Positions 15,913 to 23,124 of a stretch of DNA of 32,986 bases are shown here, in pieces. The translations under genes were made by a program, and so were the position numbers. The stretch spans positions 1 to 32,986 of the forward strand of contig CALDYR010000037.1 of the NCBI GenBank assembly GCA_937944405.1. The letters run 5' to 3'. The notes under the pieces were generated by a model that was not told the origin of the DNA, did no database searches, and saw only the letters and a list, made by a program, of their open reading frames with translations. Within the stretch, counting starts at the first letter, position 1. Every line of letters starts with the position of its first letter. This DNA comes from an uncultured Pirellulaceae bacterium (lineage in GTDB: Bacteria > Planctomycetota > Planctomycetia > Pirellulales > Pirellulaceae).

Positions 15913-16952
15913 TACGTTTTACTCCTTGGTTCGGTTGGGGCCTGGAGCCAAATTCAATCCAAACCAGACGCCAACATTTCGGATCATGTAGCCATGCGTG
16001 TTCTCTCAGACGCTGCGGCCTCCATAACGAGTACCGACGATTGGCAGTGGTAGGTCGTGGAGGCTCAAGGTGAACCGGTCGCGCGTCATGAAGTGGTCCT
16101 AGTTTCATATAACGACATGATGTACCGTATTGGTGGCGACGAATCAATCCGGTCAGCGTTTACGACTCAGCCACAAACACTTGGACCAACAAGTCGTAAT
16201 CTCCGATGGAATCGCATCATTTCCAAGCCGTTGTGTGGGGCAAAGGGATCTATTTAATGGGTGCCATGACGGGCGTTACCCAAATGAGAAACCGGTGAAG
16301 AAGATTGTCGTATATTATCCAGATACCGACACGTTTGATTTGGTTCATTCAATCCCCGTATCACGTCGCCGGGGAGGCGCTGGGGCTGTGGTTTACCGGG
16401 ATAAAATTATATCGCCGGTGGTATCACCAATGGTCATATCGACGGAACAGTGGGGTGGTTGGATCAATATGATCCTGTCACCGGAATATGGGAACCGCTG
16501 CCCCTGACGCGCGGGACCACATGTCGATTGCCGTCAATCGAGACAAACTGATTTTTGCTGCCGGCAGAGAAACCAACGAAGATGGTAAAAGCCCCTTTTC
16601 AGGGACGGTAGCCACGACCGACGTGTTTGATTTCTCCAAAAAACAAGTTGGTGAATTAGATTCTGCCAGCGATATCCCGACGCTTCGGGCCGGCACAATG
16701 GCTTTTGCTTGGTGCGACCAAGTCATCATCAGTGGCGGAGGAAGCGGTGGGCAAAAATTAGGCCACCGGCAGGTGCAAGCGTTCGACGTCAACGCCAACC
16801 GTTAGAGCGACTGGCCCAGTCTCGAATTCGGGCGACACGGTTCAAGCTTCGCCATCATCGGGGCCTATGTACACACCGCATCAGACTGTTTGCAGCGCGG
16901 CGGCAGGCCAGAGTCGAAGACGCTTGAACGACTCCGTCTGTCCAAACGATAA
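15913..16952 (+). pseudogene. Kelch-repeat protein pseudogene (NanM/galactose-oxidase-like propeller)
   Basis: Kelch blades can be read in different frames: VVEAQGEPVARHEVVLVSYN with DMMYRIGG, then (shifted) VSVYDSATNTWTNKS, HHFQAVVWGKGIYLMGAMTG, (shifted) KPVKKIVVYYPDTDTFDLVH with GGAGAVVYRDKI, (shifted) DARDHMSIAVNRDKLIFAAG and FAWCDQVIISGGGSGG, then a TAG in place of Trp, SDWPSLEFGRHGSSFAIIGA, ending RLRLSKR. At least three frame changes and three nonsense codons are visible (TAG after DWQW, TAA after TNKS, TAG after NANR), so the gene is dead. The intact ancestor would have been a beta-propeller of roughly 350 residues, perhaps exported. It lies on the same strand downstream of the NanQ-like gene. 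Confidence 0.85.
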
Positions 16953-16963
16953 CCAGATCCAAA

Positions 16964-17000
16964 GCTTCCCTCAATCCAAAGCTTCCCTCAATCCAAACCG
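16964..17000. repeat. 17-bp short tandem repeat
   Basis: AATCCAAAGCTTCCCTC occurs twice head to tail, followed by a partial third copy (AATCCAAAC), just after the kelch pseudogene. It is probably replication slippage. Confidence 0.75.
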
Positions 17001-17122
17001 ATCCTCCGGGCCGTACGTATAGGCTTCGACAGCACCGCTTTACGTTGCTTCGATATCGGCGGATAATTTAAACGCTGTTAATTCGATCAAAGTGCCCCCA
17101 CCCTTATTTAATTGCTTATTCC

Positions 17123-17815
17123 ATGTCACACGTTGCTCCCCCCGAAATCCTATTGTTGGCTCAACAACGGATCGCCTTAAAAGACCTCAAAGGAATTTCC
17201 AAAACGGCTTCAACGCCTAAGAAGGGCGTTCCCCTCAGCCAGAAGTATCTCAACGATTTAGCGCACGAACATTTAGACGAAAACCTGCAGGGCACGTTTG
17301 CCAAATTGCGTTCTCATTTCAGTTTTAAACGCAAAGAGATCGCCGCCGACGGCCCGATCGATGGCATCGGCGTCATTACGACGCCGGCATTCGTCTACGA
17401 AGTGACTGTCGTGCCGATCGAAGAGGACAATCGGCGAGTCTTACTGAGACGCTGTATTCGGCAAATCGAAGACGCAGCGGCGATTACCGGTGAGGAGTTC
17501 GCGAACATTTTTGAATCGGATTTCAATCAACTTCAGGTCGCAGTGAAGTCCGAACTAGATTTAGAAGATATCATTGACCGCGTAGAAGACGCCGGCAGTG
17601 CCGAAGTCAAAATTGACTACGACAAAGACGTCACATGGTGCAAAATTGGTGTCGCAGGCAGCCGCGCAACAATCACGATCAAACCCCGAGATATTTTGGT
17701 TACTGGGCCTGCCGATGTTTCGCCCGAAGAATTGATTGACTCATTTTTCGAGTTACAAAACACGTTCATGGATTCACTGAACCTGAACGAGCCGCTGTTA
17801 CGCAGGGAATCCTAA
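17123..17815 (+). CDS. Conserved-looking hypothetical protein, no recognised domain
   Basis: A 230-residue soluble acidic protein beginning MSHVAPPEILLLAQQRIALK, with regular codon use and a clean ATG. It has no signal peptide, membrane segment or motif I can name. Residues about 60-130 contain alternating beta-like stretches (DGPIDGIGVITTPAFVYEVT, RRVLLRRCIRQIEDA). Residues 150-210 carry EVKIDYDKDVTWCKIGVAGS and RATITIKPRDILVTG, suggesting a compact alpha/beta fold. It is convergent with the acyltransferase gene, with about 60 bases between. It could be a lineage-specific planctomycete protein; no function is proposed. Confidence 0.75.
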   Translation: MSHVAPPEILLLAQQRIALKDLKGISKTASTPKKGVPLSQKYLNDLAHEHLDENLQGTFAKLRSHFSFKRKEIAADGPIDGIGVITTPAFVYEVTVVPIEEDNRRVLLRRCIRQIEDAAAITGEEFANIFESDFNQLQVAVKSELDLEDIIDRVEDAGSAEVKIDYDKDVTWCKIGVAGSRATITIKPRDILVTGPADVSPEELIDSFFELQNTFMDSLNLNEPLLRRES

Positions 17816-17876
17816 CGCTGCGGTGACCGTCGGCGAGGGGTTTTATTTTCCGGCGGTGAGTTTTCCCACTGCGGAA

Positions 17877-18551
17877 TTATTGGCCGGCGGAATGCAAAAA
17901 ACGGCGCTGTGCTTCGATGAATAGGTCTGCGATTCGTTTTTCCACTTCTGAGGCGAGCACTTCATCGGACCAATCTTTATATTGTTCGAACTCAATCGCT
18001 TGGCCAATGACAACATGCACGTTGCCAAACCGAGGCCAATGATTTGGTGGGCAAGCGTCAAAGGTTCCTGCGATCGCCACCGGCAATACAGGAACACGCG
18101 TGCGTTTTGCGATTGTGCAGAACCCTTGTTTGACCGGTTGCAATTTGCCGTCGCGCGATCGTGATCCTTCGGGAAAGATTAAAACCGATTCGCCTTTTTT
18201 TAAACGCCTTAACGTTTCTTTGATCCCTACGACCCCCGCCGTGCGGTCTAACGCGATGGAGTCGTTCCAGGTCAAAAACCACCGCAGCGGGGCAAATTTG
18301 AACAGGGATTTTTTGGCCAGGTAGTTGATCGGAAACGGGCAGACAACCCCCATTACTAACGGATCGAGATTGCTTTGGTGGTTTGTGCAAATCAACATTG
18401 GCCCACCGGCGGGGGATACTTCTGGAAAGTTGTCCAACCCATGCACACGGACTTTGACCCCCAAAACCATCGAAATTCTAAAAAACCAACGGACCACCCC
18501 CTGCGCGGTGGCGACAGGTAGAGAGCGACGGCGAAGTGATTTCGATTTCAT
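17877..18551 (-). CDS. plsC: 1-acyl-sn-glycerol-3-phosphate acyltransferase (PlsC family)
   Basis: A 224-residue PlsC-type acyltransferase. Motif I is NHQSNLD with catalytic His58 and Asp63 (HX4D), motif II includes DSIALDR, and motif III is FPEGSRS (126-132). VPVLPVAIAGTFDACPP gives the final conserved strand. An N-terminal hydrophobic segment (about 18-32) may hold it at the membrane. The family transfers an acyl chain to lysophosphatidate, forming phosphatidate for phospholipid synthesis; some members use other acceptors, so the substrate is by family. Start ATG at 18551 is followed by a basic stretch MKSKSLRRRS. Confidence 0.92.
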   Translation of the reverse strand: MKSKSLRRRSLPVATAQGVVRWFFRISMVLGVKVRVHGLDNFPEVSPAGGPMLICTNHQSNLDPLVMGVVCPFPINYLAKKSLFKFAPLRWFLTWNDSIALDRTAGVVGIKETLRRLKKGESVLIFPEGSRSRDGKLQPVKQGFCTIAKRTRVPVLPVAIAGTFDACPPNHWPRFGNVHVVIGQAIEFEQYKDWSDEVLASEVEKRIADLFIEAQRRFLHSAGQ

Positions 18552-18682
18552 CCTTCGATCATAACCTCAGCCGTTCAGAAACCCAATAATCGTAAAATTA
18601 AAATCGCGCCCACTGGCGATTGGCGGTGCGGGCGGGTGCATTACGGATGAAAGGTTTAGCCAACCACATTGCCGAGCGCGAC

Positions 18683-19015
18683 CTATCCAGCAGTAATAAT
18701 ACCAAGCAAGAAAAGAGATTTCTCTGTGAACGCCACTTTTTTTGTTTTGTCATTGGCGATTGTTTTGGCTTTCTCTTTTGCTTTGGTTCTTCCCGGAATT
18801 AAGTGGCAAAGTTGGGGTGTTAAATAGAGCTTGCCGCAGTAGGACAGAATTCTCAAGCGATAGTTTTTGAACGACCTGAATCCACGGGCAGCAGACTTGA
18901 TGGATTGGATGCGGCTGTTAAAGCCTTCGGCGTTGGCGTTGGTGACGCGATGCCGAAAGTAACTCAACAGACCATCAATATGGTTCTTCAGGTTCAACGC
19001 GACTTGCTTGCGGTC
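18683..19015 (-). pseudogene. ISL3-family transposase C-terminal fragment
   Basis: The frame gives LNLKNHIDGLLSYFRHRVTN, ANAEGFNSRIQSIKSAARGF, then RSFKNYRLRILSYCGKLYL, which is the C-terminal DDE end of ISL3-type transposases (pattern RHRITNAxAEGFNSKIQxIKxxARGFR). The C-terminus runs on into lysine-rich sequence. The N-terminal two thirds are absent; at about 19015 the reading passes directly into part of an unrelated ISAs1-type transposase. It is a different ISL3 lineage from the remnant at 3484-4018. Confidence 0.85.
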
Positions 19016-19199
19016 CATCGGCCCCAGCAATGACCGCCATGATGCAGATGACAATCAAGTCACCAAAGAAATGAATCCGGTTGACATGGGACCGTGGATC
19101 GGTGAGTTCACTGGACTGCGAAAGGATAGAATCGACGTTATCGAAATGAATTTCTGCCACGGTAATTACGTTGCCGGGGGGACGGACTGCAAGTCGCAC
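19016..19199 (-). pseudogene. ISAs1-family transposase N-terminal fragment
   Basis: The minus strand reads VITVAEIHFDNVDSIL, then LTDPRSHVNRIHFFGDLIVI and CIMAVIAGADGP. This matches the N-terminal DDE_Tnp_1-associated region of ISAs1/H-repeat transposases (DPRxxxNRxHxxxDLIVIxIxAVIxGADG). It is cut off after GADGP where the ISL3 fragment begins, and only about 60 residues remain. The join may be an ISL3 insertion into ISAs1 followed by deletion. Confidence 0.75.
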
Positions 19200-19513
19200 A
19201 AGTCACCAATCATCCCCCAAAACCCGATCAGGCGCAACGCCACGCAGTTGACCAAGTTGGCCCAAAGCGCGTTGGCCGTGCCTTACACCAAAAACAAACC
19301 AAAACGAGAAAACAACAAATCGAAATTTCGCAATCGGAAGAGCCGACAGGGTGAACCTGCGCAGTGAACCAATCCACAAAAAACGCCCAACGATCGCTTG
19401 TTTAAGGACTCGGATCGGACTTGCACGCTAAGAATTAACCTGACGTTTGATTGTGGATTGTCGATGATACCTAAGTTATTTGCACCATCGATCGAACTCT
19501 CGGCCACAGGACC
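19200..19513. other. Region upstream of attC-like site 3
   Basis: A plus-strand frame (19008-19367) runs antisense through the ISAs1 piece and has no protein-like pattern, so no gene is called. The part from about 19390 onward is related to the complement of about 97-215, including shared strings such as TGACGTTTGATT and CATCGATCGAA. This shows that the similarity between the two loci extends past the hairpin. Confidence 0.4.
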
Positions 19514-19604
19514 GGATAACAATACGATGCACACGGAGCACTCACTTAGGCGGGTTTGAAGTGGTGAATTTAATCTTCGTGCTCGGTAAACGTTGATGTC
19601 ATGC
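19514..19604 (+). repeat. attC-like recombination site 3
   Basis: Plus-strand homologue of site 1 in the opposite orientation. It has outer box GGATAAC (19514-19520), spacer AATAC, inner arm GATGCACACGGAGCAC and a centre nearly identical to that of site 1 (GGCGGGTTTGA, TTTAATCTTCGTG). The far end is degenerate: GTCATGC replaces GTTATSC, so pairing of the outer box is weakened and recombination competence may be lost. Because even the variable centre matches site 1, sites 1 and 3 descend from the same cassette. Confidence 0.58.
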
Positions 19605-19633
19605 GACTTAGGCGGATGTTTCAGGGGGATTTT

Positions 19634-20242
19634 ATGCGATCTGTAAAATGTTTGATGCTCGTGTTGCTGGGTTTTTGTTTGTATGGATGCGCAACAATAG
19701 ATAAACCGCTAGGCGAGATCCTCCAAAATACGGAACTGGAAGAGTATCGTGGAGTTTGGATTGCACGAATGGTCAGTCCAGTGGTGGTTAATGAGAAACG
19801 GGAAGACGAAGATCGGTGGCCTGTGTTCATTGAGCCGATTGGCAATGGCCAACTGACCATTGGCTACGTCAAACTCGATAAAGACCAGTTCGTCACCAAG
19901 CACCTCAAAGTGACAATCTCGCGCCTTGGCAAAGATCTTTACATGTCAACTCCCTGGGACCTGAACATGGAAGATGGAGAAATGATATTTTGTCGAGTCG
20001 AACAGGAGAAGGATACGATCCGCATCAAGTGGCCTGACGCGGAAGTCTTTCGTGAAGCCGCCTCTAAGGATAAGTTCAGCGGATCGGTGTGTCAGACGAC
20101 GGGCGGCGTACACGTAACGGTGGATGAACAATTCGAACGATTCCTTGACCCAACCAACGCAAAGGAACAGTTTGTGCAGATGCAACAGATCCAGCTAGAG
20201 CGTGCAGATCATGATTTTTCACTTCCCCAGTGGCTGTGTTAA
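19634..20242 (+). CDS. Putative lipoprotein, hypothetical
   Basis: A 202-residue protein from the ATG at 19634, preceded by a good AGGGGGA. The N-terminus MRSVKCLMLVLLGFCLYGC is a lipoprotein signal peptide with lipobox LYGC, so the Cys at position 19 should be lipidated. The mature part has no domain I recognise; it is rich in beta-type segments (GQLTIGYVKLDKDQFVTKHL, LKVTISRLGKDLYMST) and ends DFSLPQWLC. An in-frame start at 19601 lies within the attC-like site and is rejected. The gene starts 30 bases after attC-like site 3, so it may be the first gene of a cassette. A strong hairpin follows. Confidence 0.75.
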   Translation: MRSVKCLMLVLLGFCLYGCATIDKPLGEILQNTELEEYRGVWIARMVSPVVVNEKREDEDRWPVFIEPIGNGQLTIGYVKLDKDQFVTKHLKVTISRLGKDLYMSTPWDLNMEDGEMIFCRVEQEKDTIRIKWPDAEVFREAASKDKFSGSVCQTTGGVHVTVDEQFERFLDPTNAKEQFVQMQQIQLERADHDFSLPQWLC

Positions 20243-20252
20243 TTTCAACGAT

Positions 20253-20286
20253 GCTGTTATCGCTGCACTGGTGCAGCGGTAACAGC
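20253..20286 (+). terminator. Strong hairpin after the lipoprotein gene
   Basis: GCTGTTATCGCTGCAC pairs with GTGCAGCGGTAACAGC (16 base pairs, one T-G wobble) around a two-base centre, ten bases after the stop codon. No T-run follows directly (CTTAAAATTAGGGTTTT), so it may end transcription weakly or protect the mRNA 3' end. Confidence 0.55.
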
Positions 20287-20302
20287 TTAAAATTAGGGTT
20301 TT

Positions 20303-20530
20303 CACTCAGTTCATTTTCAGCAACGTTGAGCCAACTGCGATGCTTTGGTGGGTGCCGGATTTCAAGCCGGTCAAGCAATGCACGCGCTTCATTTGCAGTA
20401 AGCGCGTCATAGAACGCGCCGGTGACATGAGTATTGAGATTGTCGCATACGAGAATCACCTTCTTCGCTTTGACAAAGTATCCTTCCCAGAACTTTGGGG
20501 CACCGAGTGCGCCTCAAGCGTACCGTTTCC
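20303..20530 (-). pseudogene. IS630-family transposase fragment
   Basis: The minus strand gives GAPKFWEGYFVKAKKVILVC, DNLNTHVTGAFYDALTANEA, then RALLDRLEIRHPPKHRSWLN and VAENELS. DNLNTH, the LEIxxxPKHxSWLN string and AExELS are signature segments of the IS630 DDE domain, including the Asp of DNLNTH and the final Glu. The protein is cut at both ends: nothing recognisable precedes GAPKFW, and after ENELS the sequence enters the hairpin region of the lipoprotein gene. Confidence 0.85.
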
Positions 20531-20675
20531 AGTTAATAGATGGATTCCCCCGAATCCATCTACGATTTCCAAACTTGCCGCTAAAATCTGGGAAGATCCG
20601 CGCGATTAAATTCATTCGCATCTGCGGCAATTTTTGTTATATTTTGGTTCCCGTCGCAACCCCAAACGTGAACAA
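20531..20675. other. Upstream region of recQ with a perfect hairpin
   Basis: TAGATGGATTC and GAATCCATCTA form an 11-bp perfect stem around CCCC at 20537-20562. No T-run follows on the plus strand. It could be an element end left by the IS630 fragment or a transcription signal. No clear promoter could be picked for recQ. Confidence 0.4.
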
Positions 20676-22877
20676 ATGAACACACATTCCGAAGGCACTG
20701 TTTCTGATGGTACCGCTACTTCCGCCGTGAATCTTCTGCCGGAACTTAAAAAGTTCTGGGGGTACGACAGCTTCCGCCCATTGCAGGCCGATGCGATTGA
20801 CTGCGTGCTCAACCGCCAAGACAGCGTAACGGTGTTGCCAACGGGAGCCGGAAAGTCGCTGTGCTTCCAACTACCGGCGCTCCGATTCAGCGGTGTCGGG
20901 GTGGTCGTGTCACCGCTGATTTCGCTGATGAAGGATCAAGTCGACGGGTTAAACGGGGCTGGGATTGCTGCTGCGGCGTTGAACAGTTCGATGACCGATG
21001 CAGAGAAGCTTACTGTCGCCAATCAAATCAAAAACGGAGAACTGAGCTTATTGTACGTCGCGCCGGAGCGTCTCAGCAGCGCTTCGACGATCGCATTTTT
21101 AAAAGAAAACGAAGTCAGTTTCTTCGCGATCGACGAGGCCCACTGTATCAGTTCTTGGGGACACGATTTCCGACCTGATTATCGCGCTTTAGGAAAACTA
21201 AAAGACCAGTTCCCAGGCGTTGCCGTCCACGCATTCACCGCCACCGCGACCCCTCAAGTGCGGGAAGACATTGCCGTGCAATTGAATTTGATCGATTGCA
21301 AAACCTTGGTGGGCTCGTTTGACCGCGCGAATTTAGTCTATCGTGTTTCGCAGCGTTCCAATTTGCTAACGCAATTGCGTACCGTGATCGATCGGTATCC
21401 CAAACAGTCCGGGATTATTTACTGTATCAGTCGCAAGGAAGTCGAAGGGGTCAGCGCGACGCTAAACGGGCTCGGCTATCGCTGTCGTCCCTACCATGCG
21501 GGGCTATCGGCCGAAATGCGTATTGAAAATCAAGAGGCGTTTATCAAAGAAGAAACCGATATTATCGTCGCGACGGTGGCCTTTGGGATGGGCATCGACA
21601 AATCGAACGTGCGGTACGTGATCCATGCCGGTGCACCCAAATCCTTGGAAGCTTATCAGCAGGAATCTGGTCGCGCTGGACGCGATGGGCTTGAGTCCGA
21701 ATGCCTGATGTTGTACTCAGCCAGCGATTTTGTGATGTGGCGGCGGATGATCGATCACTCCAATCCGGCCGCTGCAGCGCTGTTGGATGCGATGTCCTGT
21801 TACTGCACGCGCCCCCAATGCCGCCACAAGGCGTTGGTCGAGTATTTCGGCCAAACATTCGACAAGCACCGCTGTGACGCGTGCGATGTTTGCAACGGTG
21901 AACTCAACACCGTCGATGACGCGTTGGTGATCTGCCAGAAAATCATCTCCTGCGTGTTCCGCGTGGACCAGCGTTTTGGCGCCAATCATATTGCCGATGT
22001 GTTGACCGGCAGTAAAGGCCAGCGAGTCCTTAAATTCAAACACGACGAAGTTTCAACCTACAACCTGTTGGGCGACATGCCACAAAAAACGGTGCGCAAT
22101 TACGTCGATCAGTTGGTGGGACAAGGTTTTTTAGCGACCGCCGCAGGCGAATATCCTACGCTGTATATCACCCAACAGGGGCGTCAGGTGTTGCGAGGCG
22201 AAATCACGCCGGTACTGTTCCAAGCCCCCACGCCGAAACAAAAATCTGGCCCCGGTACCGATGATTGGGAAGGCGTGGATCGCGATTTGTTCGACCTCCT
22301 ACGCGCCGTCCGGCTGGAAATTGCGAACGAGAAATCGGTCCCAACGTACACCGTCTTCCATGATCCGACGCTTCGCGATTTGGCCCGCCAACGTCCTTCG
22401 ACCACGGTAGCGATGGCTGGAATTTCAGGTGTCGGTGAAACGAAACTGGCCTCCTACGGAGAACGGTTCGTCGCCGCGATCACCGCCTACTGCAACGATA
22501 AACACGTTGCGGTTGATCAATCGCCGATCGAGCGCATGAAAAGTTCTGGCAGTTCAGTGAAAAGCATGGCCAAAGAGGGCGCGCTGAAAAAAGCGTATAC
22601 GCTGTTTGAACAAGGGATCAGCATCGAACAGGTCGCCGCTGAAATTGATCGCGCCGTTTCCACAACGTCCGGGTACTTAGCAAACTTTATTTCTGACAAC
22701 GGCGTTACCGATCCGACGCCGTGGGTGGACGCGGATTTAATTCCCCCCATCCACGGCGCAGCAGAACAGGTGGGATCGCTTGAGAAATTGAAACCCATCA
22801 AAGAAATTGTCGGCGACAGCGTTTCTTACGAACAACTACGCACCGTGATCGAGTGCCTGAAGGTTGAAACGCGGTGA
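20676..22877 (+). CDS. recQ: ATP-dependent DNA helicase RecQ
   Basis: A 733-residue RecQ from the ATG at 20676 (a TTG at 20634 would add 14 residues). Walker A is TGAGKS (56-61), the DEAH box lies at 153-156 (AIDEAHCISSWGHDFRPDY), and motif VI is QQESGRAGRDG. Next come the zinc-binding element with paired Cys (CYCTRPQCRHK and CDACDVC), the winged-helix RQC region, and an HRDC-like region (about 555-620). The last ~110 residues (SMAKEGALKKAYTLFEQGIS and EQVAAEIDRAVSTTSGYL) resemble the HTH tail found on some RecQ proteins. It unwinds DNA 3' to 5' in recombination and fork repair. Confidence 0.97.
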   Translation: MNTHSEGTVSDGTATSAVNLLPELKKFWGYDSFRPLQADAIDCVLNRQDSVTVLPTGAGKSLCFQLPALRFSGVGVVVSPLISLMKDQVDGLNGAGIAAAALNSSMTDAEKLTVANQIKNGELSLLYVAPERLSSASTIAFLKENEVSFFAIDEAHCISSWGHDFRPDYRALGKLKDQFPGVAVHAFTATATPQVREDIAVQLNLIDCKTLVGSFDRANLVYRVSQRSNLLTQLRTVIDRYPKQSGIIYCISRKEVEGVSATLNGLGYRCRPYHAGLSAEMRIENQEAFIKEETDIIVATVAFGMGIDKSNVRYVIHAGAPKSLEAYQQESGRAGRDGLESECLMLYSASDFVMWRRMIDHSNPAAAALLDAMSCYCTRPQCRHKALVEYFGQTFDKHRCDACDVCNGELNTVDDALVICQKIISCVFRVDQRFGANHIADVLTGSKGQRVLKFKHDEVSTYNLLGDMPQKTVRNYVDQLVGQGFLATAAGEYPTLYITQQGRQVLRGEITPVLFQAPTPKQKSGPGTDDWEGVDRDLFDLLRAVRLEIANEKSVPTYTVFHDPTLRDLARQRPSTTVAMAGISGVGETKLASYGERFVAAITAYCNDKHVAVDQSPIERMKSSGSSVKSMAKEGALKKAYTLFEQGISIEQVAAEIDRAVSTTSGYLANFISDNGVTDPTPWVDADLIPPIHGAAEQVGSLEKLKPIKEIVGDSVSYEQLRTVIECLKVETR

Positions 22878-23124
22878 CCCGAAGGGCCCCCGCACGGACG
22901 CAGCGCGCTCCCGGTCGCGACCGGGTCGCGACCGGAAGTGAAAGGGAGGCGTGCAAGCAACGTCAAAACGTCTTGAGACGCGCCGTTAGACACGTCCGTT
23001 TAATCGCATCGTGTTGCGGGAAATGAATTGTCGTGATGGGAGGTTCGACAAAATTCCTAGCTGAAAGCGATTCGAATCAAGTCCACCACAAAACCAGCCC
23101 CCATAATGCGCGGTGGCAAAATGT
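22878..23124. other. Convergent intergenic region with tandem palindromes
   Basis: Lies between the convergent ends of recQ and uvrB. At 22911-22935 two overlapping palindromes occur (CCGGTCGCGACCGG and then GGTCGCGACC), giving nested GC-rich stems that could act as a bidirectional terminator. No gene is supported in the rest. Confidence 0.45.

Noticed and set aside
19008..19367. 119-residue plus-strand frame
   Set aside because: Runs antisense through the ISAs1 and ISL3 fragments; the distal lysine-rich part has no family features.
20076..20459. 127-residue minus-strand frame as an intact protein
   Set aside because: Only the first ~60 residues match IS630; the rest is antisense to the lipoprotein gene, so it is a truncated fragment.
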